Assembly: GCA_043762325.1 (NCBI GenBank)
Contig: JAYUMU010000030.1
Coordinates: forward strand, 1-18,125
Length of the DNA stretch: 18,125 bases
Reading direction: 5' to 3'
Source: JANXSS01 sp025356535
Lineage (GTDB): Bacteria > Pseudomonadota > Gammaproteobacteria > Burkholderiales > Burkholderiaceae_D
Part shown: in pieces, positions 6,352 to 14,200 of the stretch
Layout: each line of letters opens with the position of its first letter
Position numbering within the stretch: the first letter of the stretch is position 1
Position numbers and translations under genes: made by a program
Notes under the pieces: model-generated
Databases searched by the model: none
Told to the model about the DNA's origin: nothing
What the model saw: the letters and a program-made list of their open reading frames with translations, nothing else

Positions 6352-7584
6352 TTGAACGCATCTGAAACCACCAGCGCGGCCACCGCCGTGATCCCCCGCA
6401 GCGCCGTCGTCGCGCTGTCCTTTGCGGCATTTGCCAGCGGCATCTCGCTGCGGGTTACTGACGCCCTGTTGCCCCGCCTGGCGCAGGAATTCAACGTGCC
6501 CATCGGCACTGCCGCGTCCGTCATCACCGTGTTCGCCGTCGCCTACGGCCTGTCGCAATTGTTTTTCGGGCCGATGGGCGACCGCTTCGGCAAGTATCTG
6601 GTCATCGGCTGGGCCTGCGTCGCCTGCAGCCTGAGCGCACTGTCCTGCGCGCTGGCGCCAAGCTTCGTCGGCCTGCTGATTGCCCGCACCGCCGCCGGTG
6701 CGACCGCCGCGGCCATCATTCCGCTGTCGATGGCCTGGATCGGCGACGTCATCGAATACGACCAGCGCCAGCCGGTGCTGGCGCGTTTCCTGATCGGCCA
6801 GATCATGGGGCTGTCGGCAGGCGTCATGGTCGGCGGCTTCGCTGCCGAGCATCTGAGCTGGCGCGTGCCGTTCTTCGGCGTGGCGGCGATGTTCGTCGTC
6901 ATCAGCCTGATCGTGCTGTCGGTCGATCGCAGGCTGCCGCCGCATGCGCGACTGGTGCGGCGCATTGCCGGGTCGGCATGGGCGCGCATGCTCTCGGAAT
7001 TCTCGCAGGTGCTGGCGGTGCCGTGGGCGCGGGTGGTGCTGGCAACCGTCTTCCTTGAAGGCCTGTTCCTGTACGGCGCCTTTGCCTTCATCGTCTCGCA
7101 TCTGCACTTGCGTTACGACGTGCCGCTGGCGACCGCCGGCAGCGTCGTCATGCTGTTCGGTTTCGGCGGCCTGCTCTTTGCGCTGGCCGTGCAAGCGCTG
7201 GTGCGCAGCCTGGGTGAAGTCGGCCTGACACGCTGGGGTGGCGGCTTCGTTGCCATGGCATTTTTCTGCATTGCCTTCGCACCGGCCTGGTGGTGGGCGA
7301 TTCCGGCCTGCTTTGCCGCTGGCCTGGGTTTCTACATGCTGCACAACACGCTGCAGATCAATGCAACACAAATGGCGCCGGAACGACGCGGTGCGGCCGT
7401 GAGCGCCTTCGCCTCCTGTTTTTTTCTGGGTCAGTCGGTCGGCGTGGGCATCAATGGCCTCTTGCTGCCGCGCCTGGGCACCGCCGGCATCATTGCCATA
7501 GGCGCCGTAGGTGTCGTGGCAGTGGCGTTGAATTTCAGCCGCCTGCGCGCGCGCCGACTGGCGCTTGCAAAAACTACAGGCTAG
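6352..7584 (+). CDS. MFS transporter
   Basis: This is a Major Facilitator Superfamily inner-membrane carrier of about 410 residues, with hydrophobic segments consistent with 12 helices. The loop 2-3 signature is GPMGDRFGK (about residues 73-81) and the N half contains the Arg-containing helix GLLIARTAAGATAAAIIP. It resembles drug- or metabolite-efflux members, but the substrate is not predictable. I choose TTG at 6352 as the start because GGAA lies eight bases upstream and the first transmembrane segment begins about 20 residues later. An ATG at 6280 is in frame but adds an Arg/Pro/His-rich leader with no ribosome-binding site. It follows the kinase by 93 bases in the same direction and may be co-transcribed. 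Its TAG stop lies within the palindrome at 7581-7707. Confidence 0.9.
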   Translation: MNASETTSAATAVIPRSAVVALSFAAFASGISLRVTDALLPRLAQEFNVPIGTAASVITVFAVAYGLSQLFFGPMGDRFGKYLVIGWACVACSLSALSCALAPSFVGLLIARTAAGATAAAIIPLSMAWIGDVIEYDQRQPVLARFLIGQIMGLSAGVMVGGFAAEHLSWRVPFFGVAAMFVVISLIVLSVDRRLPPHARLVRRIAGSAWARMLSEFSQVLAVPWARVVLATVFLEGLFLYGAFAFIVSHLHLRYDVPLATAGSVVMLFGFGGLLFALAVQALVRSLGEVGLTRWGGGFVAMAFFCIAFAPAWWWAIPACFAAGLGFYMLHNTLQINATQMAPERRGAAVSAFASCFFLGQSVGVGINGLLLPRLGTAGIIAIGAVGVVAVALNFSRLRARRLALAKTTG

Positions 7585-7707
7585 GGTGTGTTCGACAGGC
7601 GTAGCGAGCGGTTCGGATTTGTGCCGAGGAGCGCACGCTTACGTCGGTACGCAGAGCACCGCAGGCGCAAATCCGGAGCGCGCGGTAGCCTGTCAAACAC
7701 AGCTTAG
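7581..7707. repeat. 127-bp imperfect palindrome between convergent genes
   Basis: The left arm (7581-7625) and right arm (7664-7707) are reverse complements at about four in five positions, around a 38-base centre. The outer 20 bases match at 17 (CTAGGGTGTGTTCGACAGGC against CTAAGCTGTGTTTGACAGGC). The inner block TTCGGATTTGTGCC against TCCGGATTTGCGCC matches at 12 of 14. Both flanking genes end inside it: TAG at 7582-7584 for the transporter and TAA (minus strand, 7704-7706) for the hydrolase. It could be a bidirectional terminator, or a small mobile or extragenic palindromic repeat that landed between the two genes. I cannot tell which without checking copy number in the genome. Confidence 0.8.
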
Positions 7708-8960
7708 GACAGGCAGCCCGCCACCAGCGTGCGGATCAGCTGCCGGTAGGTGTCGCGCTGCTCCGGCGCCTGCATCAGCCAGATCGCAATCAGGTCTTCC
7801 TGCGGATCGATCCAGAAGTAGGTGCCGGCCAGGCCGCTCCAGTTGTAGTCGCCGACCGAGCCGGGCGTATGCGCACAACCGGTTGCCAGGCGCACGCCGA
7901 AGCCCAGGCCGAATCCATAGGCCGGCCCCGGCAGGTACATCGGCCCGGCCATCGCGCCCGGCAAGGCGCCGAGGTGGTCGGCCGTCATGAATTCGATCGT
8001 CTTGCGCGAAAGCAGGCGCACGCCATCGAGTGCGCCGCCGTTTTTCAGCATGCGGGCAAAGCGCAGGTAGTCGCGCGCCGTCGACACCATGCCGCCGCCG
8101 CCCGAGAGAAATACGGGCGGCCTGGTGACATCGAGCAGGCGCACCTTGTTGCCGGTTACCGGGTCGATGTCGAAGGCTTCGGCCAGCCGGTGCTGTTCGG
8201 CCGGCGCGGTCCAGAAACCCGTGTCGATCATGCCCAGCGGCGCCAGGATCTGCTCGTTCAGATACACGTCGAGCGTCTTGCCGGAAACCCGTTCGAGCAG
8301 CGCGCCGAGCACATCCGTTGCGCGGCTGTATTCCCAGCAGGTGCCCGGCTGCAGCGCCAGCGGCAGCGCGGCGAGCTTTGCCACCATTTCGGCATTGCTC
8401 ACGCGGCTGCTCTCCACGCCGCAGCTGCGGTAGGCTTCCTTGACCAGCGTGGCGGCGCCGAAGATGCCGTAGGTCAGGCCAGCGGTATGGCGCAGCAGGT
8501 CCTGGATCGTCATTTCATTGCGGCAGGGCTCCAGGTGCAGCACCGGATCGCCATGCGCATCCGGCAGCTCGACGCCGACCTGTACGTTCTTGAATTCCGG
8601 CAGGAATTTCGATACCGGATCACTGATCAGGAAGCGCCCTGCCTCGGCCAGCATCATGACGGCCACCGATACCACCGGCTTGGTCATCGAATAGATGCGG
8701 AAAATGGTGTCCATCGTCATCGCCTGCGCGGCATCCGGACGCTGGCGACCGAAGGCGCGCTCGACCACTTCGCCATGACGCGCCATCAACAGCACGGCGC
8801 CGGGAATCTCACCGGCGGCGATGCGGGCATCGATAGCAGCGTTCATGCGGGCGACCGCTTGTGGATCGAAGCCGGTTGCCGGTGGCTGTGTCGCCGCGCC
8901 GTCGGTGCGCGGCGCAGGCGTGCTGGCGGCAGGCGTTGCTGGTTCGTTGAAGTCGCGCAT
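7704..8960 (-). CDS. Class C beta-lactamase-like serine hydrolase (EstB type)
   Basis: This 418-residue member of the serine beta-lactamase / penicillin-binding-protein superfamily resembles EstB-type esterases. The nucleophile motif S-x-x-K is SMTK (S91, K94). The Y-x-N position is YSR (Y211), with Ser in place of the second residue. The C-terminal family motif is GDYNWSGLAGTYFWIDPQ (370-387), replacing the KTG box of true beta-lactamases. There is no signal peptide: the first 30 residues are Pro/Ala/Thr-rich and hydrophilic, so it is probably cytoplasmic and more likely an ester or peptide hydrolase than a resistance enzyme. The substrate is unknown. A strong ribosome-binding site (TGAGGA) precedes the ATG. 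It lies 10 bases downstream of the small gene at 8971, suggesting an operon. Confidence 0.88.
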   Translation of the reverse strand: MRDFNEPATPAASTPAPRTDGAATQPPATGFDPQAVARMNAAIDARIAAGEIPGAVLLMARHGEVVERAFGRQRPDAAQAMTMDTIFRIYSMTKPVVSVAVMMLAEAGRFLISDPVSKFLPEFKNVQVGVELPDAHGDPVLHLEPCRNEMTIQDLLRHTAGLTYGIFGAATLVKEAYRSCGVESSRVSNAEMVAKLAALPLALQPGTCWEYSRATDVLGALLERVSGKTLDVYLNEQILAPLGMIDTGFWTAPAEQHRLAEAFDIDPVTGNKVRLLDVTRPPVFLSGGGGMVSTARDYLRFARMLKNGGALDGVRLLSRKTIEFMTADHLGALPGAMAGPMYLPGPAYGFGLGFGVRLATGCAHTPGSVGDYNWSGLAGTYFWIDPQEDLIAIWLMQAPEQRDTYRQLIRTLVAGCLS

Positions 8961-8970
8961 GCATCAGTCC

Positions 8971-9231
8971 TCAGGAAGTTTTTTTGACGAGTTGTTTTTC
9001 AAAGGCGACATCGCTCTTGGTCATGCGGCGCGGTGTCTGCGGACCGTAGCCATTGACGTACGCCACGAAGTCGTCGAGCGGCAATGCATCACCGAGCTTG
9101 TCGGCCGGGCCTGCGGCCTTTGCCAGCACCAGCTGGAACAGGCCGGAGGCACTCAGCACCAGCGAATAATCGGGGTTGCCGGTGCGCGCCTTGAGGCGCT
9201 CGACGGCGGCGGTGGCACGGGTTGATCGCAT
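8971..9231 (-). CDS. Small unrecognised protein upstream of the serine hydrolase
   Basis: I do not recognise a family. From the ATG at 9231 the product is 86 residues with no membrane segment or Cys. It has an Arg/Lys-rich start (MRSTRATAAVERLKARTG), a central predicted helix (SASGLFQLVLAKAAG) and a basic tail ending QLVKKTS. The frame is open to an ATG at 9321, which would add 30 Arg/Gln/Ser-rich residues; I prefer the shorter form because the extra segment looks like untranslated leader. The stop is 10 bases upstream of the hydrolase ATG with its ribosome-binding site between, so the two are probably one transcript. It faces away from the metallophosphatase at 9394. Confidence 0.6.
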   Translation of the reverse strand: MRSTRATAAVERLKARTGNPDYSLVLSASGLFQLVLAKAAGPADKLGDALPLDDFVAYVNGYGPQTPRRMTKSDVAFEKQLVKKTS

Positions 9232-9393
9232 TCTCGGCTCGGGTCCTGGTGATGGTTGTGCCCGGTTTTTCGAGCGTCGATCCTGCATCGATCCGGTATT
9301 GACCGATTGCCGGACCTGCACCGTTTTACCACACGGGCGCAGACGGTGCAGACCTGTTGTACGCTATCGGTCCGTTTGTCATGGAGCACTACG

Positions 9394-10416
9394 ATGCCGC
9401 TGCCGTTCCTGCCGATCTTCGATTCCCTCGCACCGCTTGCGCCGCCCTCCGCTGCAACCACTGCGGCACCGGGCGCCACCTTTGCCCGTGCCGCGCTGTT
9501 GACGACGCTGGCAGCGCTTGCCGGCTGCGCTTCGCTGTCGGGCAATGGCGGCACCTTGCCGGAGCTGCCATTGACCCGCAGCGACGGCGTGGTCGTATTT
9601 GCCGCAGGCGACATTGCTGACTGCCGCAAGACGCCCGCTGCCGACAGCGGCGCGGCCCGAACCGCTGCCGTGATCGCTGCCGGCATCGCTGCCGACCCGG
9701 CCGCCGTCGTGCTGGCGCTGGGCGACACTACCTATCCGGTCGGCCTGCCGGCCGAGTTCAGCGACTGCTATGCACCGACCTGGGGGCAATTCAAGTCGCG
9801 CACCCTGCCGGCGCCCGGCAACCACGAGTACTACACCACCGGCGCGCCCGGTTATTTCAGCTACTTCGGCGCTGCCGCCGGACCGGCGCAGCGCGGCTAT
9901 TACAGCACCGATGTCGGCGCCTGGCATGTGCTGTCGCTCAACAGCAACCTGAAGGCGGAAGCGGCCGCCGCACAGCTCGCCTGGCTTACCGAGGATCTGA
10001 CGGCGCTGCGCCGTCGCAATCCGTCCGGCTGTGTCCTGGCTTTCTGGCACCATCCGCTGTACAGCTCCGGCGGCCACGGCAACAACCTGCACATGCGCCC
10101 CGCCTGGGAAGCACTGATGGCAGCCAGGGCAGACCTGGTGCTGGCGGCACACGACCACGGCTACGAGCGCTTCGCGCCGCAGGATGCTGCCGGCAACGCC
10201 GATATGGCCACCGGCATCCGTTCCTTCGTGGTCGGCAACGGCGGCGCCCGCCTGACGCCCTTTACCGCCACCAAGGCAAACAGCCAGGCGCAGGACAACG
10301 CCACCCACGGCGTACTGAAACTGGTGCTCAAGGCGAAAGGCTACGCGTGGGCGTTCCTGCCGGTCGACGGCAGTGCGCCGCGCGACGCCGGCCATGCCGG
10401 CTGTCATGCGACTTAG
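9394..10416 (+). CDS. Calcineurin-like metallophosphatase, probable lipoprotein
   Basis: This 340-residue protein belongs to the binuclear metallophosphoesterase superfamily, nearest in style to purple-acid-phosphatase-like enzymes. Metal-ligand motifs occur in order: AGDIAD (D73), LGDTTYP (D111), PGNHEYY (N143, H144), FWHHPLYSS (H219, H220) and AAHDHGYE (H253, H255). A hydrophobic segment ending LAALAGC gives a lipobox with C45, so the protein is probably an exported lipoprotein. The N region before it is unusually long (about 30 residues). The start at 9394 is supported by GGAG eight bases upstream. The substrate is unknown; a phosphomonoesterase or phosphodiesterase activity is expected. 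Its stop is 80 bases from the convergent tcdA stop. Confidence 0.88.
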   Translation: MPLPFLPIFDSLAPLAPPSAATTAAPGATFARAALLTTLAALAGCASLSGNGGTLPELPLTRSDGVVVFAAGDIADCRKTPAADSGAARTAAVIAAGIAADPAAVVLALGDTTYPVGLPAEFSDCYAPTWGQFKSRTLPAPGNHEYYTTGAPGYFSYFGAAAGPAQRGYYSTDVGAWHVLSLNSNLKAEAAAAQLAWLTEDLTALRRRNPSGCVLAFWHHPLYSSGGHGNNLHMRPAWEALMAARADLVLAAHDHGYERFAPQDAAGNADMATGIRSFVVGNGGARLTPFTATKANSQAQDNATHGVLKLVLKAKGYAWAFLPVDGSAPRDAGHAGCHAT

Positions 10417-10477
10417 CGCCGCTGCTGCAATCGTGGGAAAGGCATGACAGGCCTGGTGCCAGAGGCTTGCAAGAGCC

Positions 10478-10495
10478 GCCGGCGCGTTTGCCGGC
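10478..10495. terminator. GCCGGC hairpin between convergent genes
   Basis: GCCGGC (10478-10483) and GCCGGC (10490-10495) form a 6-bp stem around GCGTTT, directly after the minus-strand tcdA stop and 62 bases after the metallophosphatase stop. There is no T-run, so a terminator role is plausible but weak. Confidence 0.35.
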
Positions 10496-11404
10496 TCAAC
10501 TAGCAGGTGAAGGCGGCGGGGCCGCAGCAACCGCCACATCGGCTGCCAGCAGGCGCAGCACATGTGCGGCAGCCACGAGGCCGAATGCGCCGGTGACGAC
10601 GACGGCGGAGCCGAAGCCTGCACAGTTCAGGCCACTTACGCCGGCCGCCGTCGGTGCGTCGCCGTCGTCGGCCGGCGTCGTGCCCGACGGCGCGGCGCTC
10701 GCCTCGACTTCGGGAAAGCGCAACGGCTCGGTAGAAAACACCGCATCGACATGAAACTTGTTCTTGGTGCCACGCGGAAAACCGTGTTCCGCCCGCAGGC
10801 GCTTGCGCACCTTCGCCAGCAACGGTTCCTGTTCGGTGCGGCACAGGTCGCGCACCTCGATTCTGGTCGGATCGATCTGTCCGCCGGCGCCTCCGATCGT
10901 CACCAGCCGCAGCTTATTCTGGCGACAGTAGGCAATCAGCGCCGTCTTGGCCCGCACGTCGTCGATCGCATCGATGATGAAATCGTAGTGGCAGTCGCCG
11001 ATCATGGTCGAGAGCGTCTCGGCGGTAAGGAATTGCTCGACCTGCGTGACCTGGCAGGCAGGATTGATCTGCGCGATGCGCTCGGCCAGGGCGGTCACCT
11101 TGGCCATGCCCAGGGTGTCGGTCAATGCGTGGATCTGCCGGTTCACGTTCGATTCGGCCAGGTTGTCGAGGTCGATCATGGTGATGTGGCCGATCGCGCT
11201 GCGCGCCAGGGCCTCGACGGCCCAGGAGCCGCAGCCGCCGACGCCGATCACGCAGACATGCGCGGCCTGGAATCGTGCCAGTGCGGCGGCGCCATACAGG
11301 CGCGCGATGCCGCCGAAGCGGCGCGCCAGGCCGGCTTGTGCGGAAAGGCTGGCTGCGTCCGGGACGGAAACAGCGAGCGTGGGGGTTGCAGCGGATGGAT
11401 TCAT
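10496..11404 (-). CDS. tcdA: tRNA threonylcarbamoyladenosine dehydratase TcdA
   Basis: This 302-residue E1-like enzyme (also called CsdL/YgdL) uses ATP to cyclise t6A at tRNA position 37 to ct6A. The nucleotide-binding loop is VIGVGGCGSW (52-61), followed by the acidic ATP/Mg site IDLDNLAESNVNRQ (77-90). Later family blocks are DFIIDAIDDVRAKTALI (141-157) and TIGGAGGQIDPTRIEV (169-184). The region about 232-260 is an Ala/Pro/Asp-rich insertion, and the C-terminal 20 residues are Ala/Pro-rich; both look dispensable. The start at 11404 is the first ATG, with a 20-residue leader before the family core. It is divergent from the hemerythrin-like gene. The t6A precursor pathway enzyme Sua5 is encoded later in this window (15918-16994). 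Confidence 0.94.
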   Translation of the reverse strand: MNPSAATPTLAVSVPDAASLSAQAGLARRFGGIARLYGAAALARFQAAHVCVIGVGGCGSWAVEALARSAIGHITMIDLDNLAESNVNRQIHALTDTLGMAKVTALAERIAQINPACQVTQVEQFLTAETLSTMIGDCHYDFIIDAIDDVRAKTALIAYCRQNKLRLVTIGGAGGQIDPTRIEVRDLCRTEQEPLLAKVRKRLRAEHGFPRGTKNKFHVDAVFSTEPLRFPEVEASAAPSGTTPADDGDAPTAAGVSGLNCAGFGSAVVVTGAFGLVAAAHVLRLLAADVAVAAAPPPSPAS

Positions 11405-11552
11405 GCCGGCATTCTAACGGACAGTCGCAGCGCCGATGCGCATTGCAGCACGGCGCGGCAGCATGCGCAGCCCGTGCCGGCGTCGGGTCAATCCATGTCA
11501 CAATCAGCGATACGTCAGCCGGACGGATTCAACCCAAGCATTCGAGGCACAC

Positions 11553-12125
11553 ATGAATGATGTCAAAAAACCGGGCGGGCCGGATTTCAACGAACCGATC
11601 GCCGCCCTGAAGCACTGTCATGACCGCATTCGCCGCGAACTGCATGGCCTCGAAAGCCTGCATGCGCATCTGGCGAGCGCCGGCGTGGACGCGCAGGCGC
11701 GCCAGGATGCGGCGGCAGTGCTGCATTACTTCGAGCAGGCCGCGCCGATCCATCACGCCGACGAGGAAGAAGACCTGATACCGATGCTGCAGGGCGCCGC
11801 CCGCGACGCCGATGCGGCGCTGCTGAAACTGATGGTGCCGGTGCTGATGAGCGAGCACCGTGAAATGGCGCTGGCCTGGGAGGGCCTGCGCGGCGTGCTG
11901 CAGCAGATCGCCGCAGGTGTGGCGGCGCCGCTCGATCTGGGCGACGTGAAGCATTTTTCGCTGCTGTATGCAGCGCACATGGATACCGAGGAAACCCACA
12001 TCGCGACCATGGCAAAACGCCTGCTCGACCCGGCGCGCATGCAGTTGCTCGGCAACGCGATGCGGCAGCGGCGCGGCTTGCCGGTGGCGACTGCTGCGAC
12101 GGCGGCACCGGCTGCGGAGGCCTGA
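11553..12125 (+). CDS. Hemerythrin-like HHE-domain protein
   Basis: This 190-residue four-helix protein has the hemerythrin/HHE arrangement of a di-iron site. Likely ligands are H21 or H23 (LKHCHDRIRREL), H67/H68 with E72 (PIHHADEEEDLIP), H102 (SEHREM), and H142, E146 and H149 (AAHMDTEETHI). Such proteins bind oxygen, nitric oxide or iron, or act in oxidative/nitrosative protection; which applies here is unknown. The C-terminal 20 residues are Ala/Thr-rich and probably disordered. A GAGG ribosome-binding site precedes the ATG at 11553. The stop is one base before the pdxH start and the pdxH ribosome-binding site lies in this gene, so the pair is an operon. Confidence 0.9.
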   Translation: MNDVKKPGGPDFNEPIAALKHCHDRIRRELHGLESLHAHLASAGVDAQARQDAAAVLHYFEQAAPIHHADEEEDLIPMLQGAARDADAALLKLMVPVLMSEHREMALAWEGLRGVLQQIAAGVAAPLDLGDVKHFSLLYAAHMDTEETHIATMAKRLLDPARMQLLGNAMRQRRGLPVATAATAAPAAEA

Positions 12126-12126
12126 G

Positions 12127-12762
12127 ATGTCGATTGCAAATCTGCGCAAGGATTACAGCCATGCCAGCCTGAGCGAAGCCGATGTGCTGGCCGACCCGAT
12201 TGCACAGTTTTCCCGCTGGTTCGATGAAGCGATCATGGCGCAATTGCCGGAACCGAATGCCATGAGCCTGGCAACCGTCGGCGCCGACGGCCGGCCCTCC
12301 TCGCGCATCGTGCTGATCAAGGGTTATGACCAGGCCGGCTTCACCTGGTACACGAGCTACGGCAGCCGCAAGGGCCGCGAGCTGCAGGAAAATCCGCATG
12401 CAGCCCTGCTGTTTCACTGGGTCGAACTGGAACGCCAGGTGCGCATCGAAGGGCGGGTCGAGGCCCTGTCCGGCGCCGACAGCGATGCCTATTTCAACAG
12501 TCGGCCGCTGGGCAGCAGGCTCGGCGCGATCGCTTCCGCCCAGAGCGAGCCGATTGCCGATCGCGAGGCGCTGGAGTCACGCTTTACGGCAACCGAAGAA
12601 GCCTTCGGCAACGAACCGGTGCGCCCGGAAAACTGGGGCGGCTATCGGCTGCTGCCGGACTACCTGGAATTCTGGCAGGGCCGCCGCTCGCGCCTGCACG
12701 ACCGCATCGCCTACATGCTGCAGGCCGACGGGCGCTGGACCCGGACCCGGCTGCAGCCCTGA
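12127..12762 (+). CDS. pdxH: Pyridoxine/pyridoxamine 5'-phosphate oxidase
   Basis: This FMN-dependent oxidase converts PNP and PMP to pyridoxal 5'-phosphate, the last step of B6 synthesis and salvage. The 211-residue length is normal. Motifs in order are MSLATVGADGRPSSRIVLIK (46-65, FMN site), WYTSYGSRKGREL (74-86), the dimer/FMN block HWVELERQVRIEGRVE (97-112), YFNSRPLGSRLGAIAS (122-137) and the C-terminal WQGRRSRLHDRIAY (193-206). GGAGG inside the preceding hemerythrin gene gives the ribosome-binding site for the ATG at 12127. It converges with msrA, 18 bases away. Confidence 0.97.
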   Translation: MSIANLRKDYSHASLSEADVLADPIAQFSRWFDEAIMAQLPEPNAMSLATVGADGRPSSRIVLIKGYDQAGFTWYTSYGSRKGRELQENPHAALLFHWVELERQVRIEGRVEALSGADSDAYFNSRPLGSRLGAIASAQSEPIADREALESRFTATEEAFGNEPVRPENWGGYRLLPDYLEFWQGRRSRLHDRIAYMLQADGRWTRTRLQP

Positions 12763-12780
12763 GCGGCTCGACGGCTGCCT

Positions 12781-13311
12781 TCAGCGCGCCGATCTGCTGG
12801 CAAAGGTGGCGCGAAATTTCGCCACCTTCGGCGCGACCACGAAGGCACAGTAACCCTGCAGCGGATTTTGCCGGAAATAGTTCTGGTGGTGCGGCTCTGC
12901 CTTGTAATAGGCCTGCGCTGGCGTGACCTCGGTCACCAGCGGTGCATCCCAGACCGAGGCCATGCCGGCAATGACGGTGTGCGCCGTCGCTTCCTGCTGC
13001 GGCGAATGGAAATAGATCGCTGAACGGTACTGGGTGCCGACATCGTTGCCCTGCCGGTTCGGCGTCGTCGGATCGTGTATCGTGAAAAATATCTCGAGCA
13101 GTTCCCGATAGCTGATCATCTCCGGATCGAAGCGCACCTGCACAACTTCGGCGTGACCGGTGTTGCCTTCGCAGATCTGATCGTAGGTCGGATCGGCAAG
13201 CGTGCCGCCGGTATAGCCGGATTCGACTGCCTGCACGCCTTTGACTTCCTGGAACACCGCTTCGGTGCACCAGAAGCAGCCGCCACCCAGGGTTGCAATT
13301 TCAGTTGTCAT
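12781..13311 (-). CDS. msrA: Peptide methionine (S)-S-oxide reductase MsrA
   Basis: This 176-residue enzyme reduces methionine S-sulfoxide in proteins and repairs oxidative damage. The active site GCFWCTE has nucleophile C12 and second cysteine C15. Other blocks are ESGYTGGTLADPTYDQIC (30-47), GHAEVVQVRFDP (52-63), FFTIHDPTTPNRQGNDVGTQ (75-94) and YYKAEPHHQNYF (135-146). A C-terminal Cys in GYCAF could be the resolving cysteine. GGAGG six bases upstream supports the ATG at 13311. The last codons contain a perfect 9-bp inverted repeat (12803-12828), a possible 3' stabiliser or terminator between convergent genes. Confidence 0.96.
   Translation of the reverse strand: MTTEIATLGGGCFWCTEAVFQEVKGVQAVESGYTGGTLADPTYDQICEGNTGHAEVVQVRFDPEMISYRELLEIFFTIHDPTTPNRQGNDVGTQYRSAIYFHSPQQEATAHTVIAGMASVWDAPLVTEVTPAQAYYKAEPHHQNYFRQNPLQGYCAFVVAPKVAKFRATFASRSAR
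12803..12828. terminator. Inverted repeat in the msrA 3' end, pdxH-msrA convergence
   Basis: AAGGTGGCG (12803-12811) and CGCCACCTT (12820-12828) pair perfectly around an 8-base loop. It lies 41 bases past the pdxH stop and inside the msrA coding end, where no separate intergenic terminator could fit. No T-run follows, so the role is inferred. Confidence 0.35.
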
Positions 13312-13444
13312 GCAGTGCCTCCGACGTCGTCAATTCTGTTCTCCCGACTCTAGCGCAAACCCCGCCGCACTGCAGGGCGGCATTTACAGACGGGAAATTC
13401 GTGTCGCGCGCAGGCAACGCAGGCAGGCGGGCCCAGCCGGCGCG

Positions 13445-14122
13445 TCAGGCCAGCGCGCCGGTAAAGACCAGCGTATCGCCGGCCAGCAGTGTTGCCAGCA
13501 CGACCGGCGCGAAGACCGCCGCATCGAAAAGCGCAGCGCCGACGCGGTGATGGCCGGCCGGACAGGCCCGCGCCGCCGTGGCCAGCGCGTCCAGGCTGCG
13601 CGCGCGCGGCGTCGGCAAGTCAGGCGCGGCCGGTGCGATCGCCGGCCCGGCGTCGGCGTTCTGGCCGACCTGGGCAAACTCCAGCAGACTGAGCGCAGCG
13701 CTGTCCTCGAGCATGTTGGCGCGATGGCGGCACACGGTTGCAATCAGGCTCGACAACGGCCGCGCTGCAACGGCAAAGCGCCCCGGAGCGAGCGCCAGCG
13801 CATCATCGAACAGCACCAGGGTGGCGCCGGCTGCCGCGATCAGCGACGGCGCAACCGCCTGCAACGCGGCATGTTCCAGCGGCAGCACGCGCGCGCCGCA
13901 ACGCGCCGCAGCAAAATACATCACCAGTGCGTCAAGGTGGCCGCAGCCGAAATAGGCGATCGTGTCACCCGGGCGGATCGCCCATTCACCCTGCAGGCGC
14001 GCGGTCGAGCGCTCGATGCGCGACCACATCTTGCGGTAGGTGGCCACCCGATACGGTGTCGACGCGGCGACCGCATCGGGACGATCCTGCACATGTTGTC
14101 GTAACAAATCGAATGGCGTCAT
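13445..14122 (-). CDS. Short AMP-binding (acyl-CoA synthetase-like) protein without P-loop
   Basis: This 225-residue protein resembles the N-terminal subdomain of the ANL/AMP-binding superfamily. MTPFDLLRQHVQDRPDAVAA, then ATYRKMWSRIERSTARL, then RPGDTIAYFGCGHLDALVMY (51-70) and AAARCGARVLPLE (71-83) follow the usual order. Near its end AALFDAAVFAPVVLATLLAG (196-215) looks like the helix that normally follows the phosphate-binding loop. The loop itself (usually STSGTTGxPKG) is replaced by an Ala/Pro-rich stretch (about 156-180), and everything after residue 225, including the C-terminal lid, is absent. Full family members have about 500 residues. The remaining 130 bases before msrA cannot hold the rest. 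It is therefore a degenerate or non-catalytic protein, or a pseudogene with an internal deletion. It is divergent from gcdH. Confidence 0.7.
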   Translation of the reverse strand: MTPFDLLRQHVQDRPDAVAASTPYRVATYRKMWSRIERSTARLQGEWAIRPGDTIAYFGCGHLDALVMYFAAARCGARVLPLEHAALQAVAPSLIAAAGATLVLFDDALALAPGRFAVAARPLSSLIATVCRHRANMLEDSAALSLLEFAQVGQNADAGPAIAPAAPDLPTPRARSLDALATAARACPAGHHRVGAALFDAAVFAPVVLATLLAGDTLVFTGALA

Positions 14123-14200
14123 GTCGGTTTTACCGGTAGGTGCGGACGTTCGAAATCGGCTGCGCTCGGAGACAGCCGTTTTTCGGCATAATGGGAGACA

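Noticed and set aside
6214..7371. Long antisense frame opposite the MFS transporter
   Set aside because: Arg/His/Gln/Ala-rich composition typical of a shadow frame in high-GC DNA; the opposite strand encodes a clear transporter.
7869..8987. 372-codon plus-strand frame opposite the serine hydrolase
   Set aside because: His/Arg/Gln-rich shadow; the minus strand has the SMTK and GDYNWSG motifs in order.
9379..10623. 414-codon antisense frame opposite the metallophosphatase
   Set aside because: The plus strand carries all five metallophosphatase motifs and the antisense product is low-complexity Arg/Gly/Ala/Gln.
13312..13444. Remaining half of the AMP-binding gene after a frameshift
   Set aside because: Only 133 bases separate its stop from msrA, too few for the missing half, and no AMP-binding motif is visible there in any frame.
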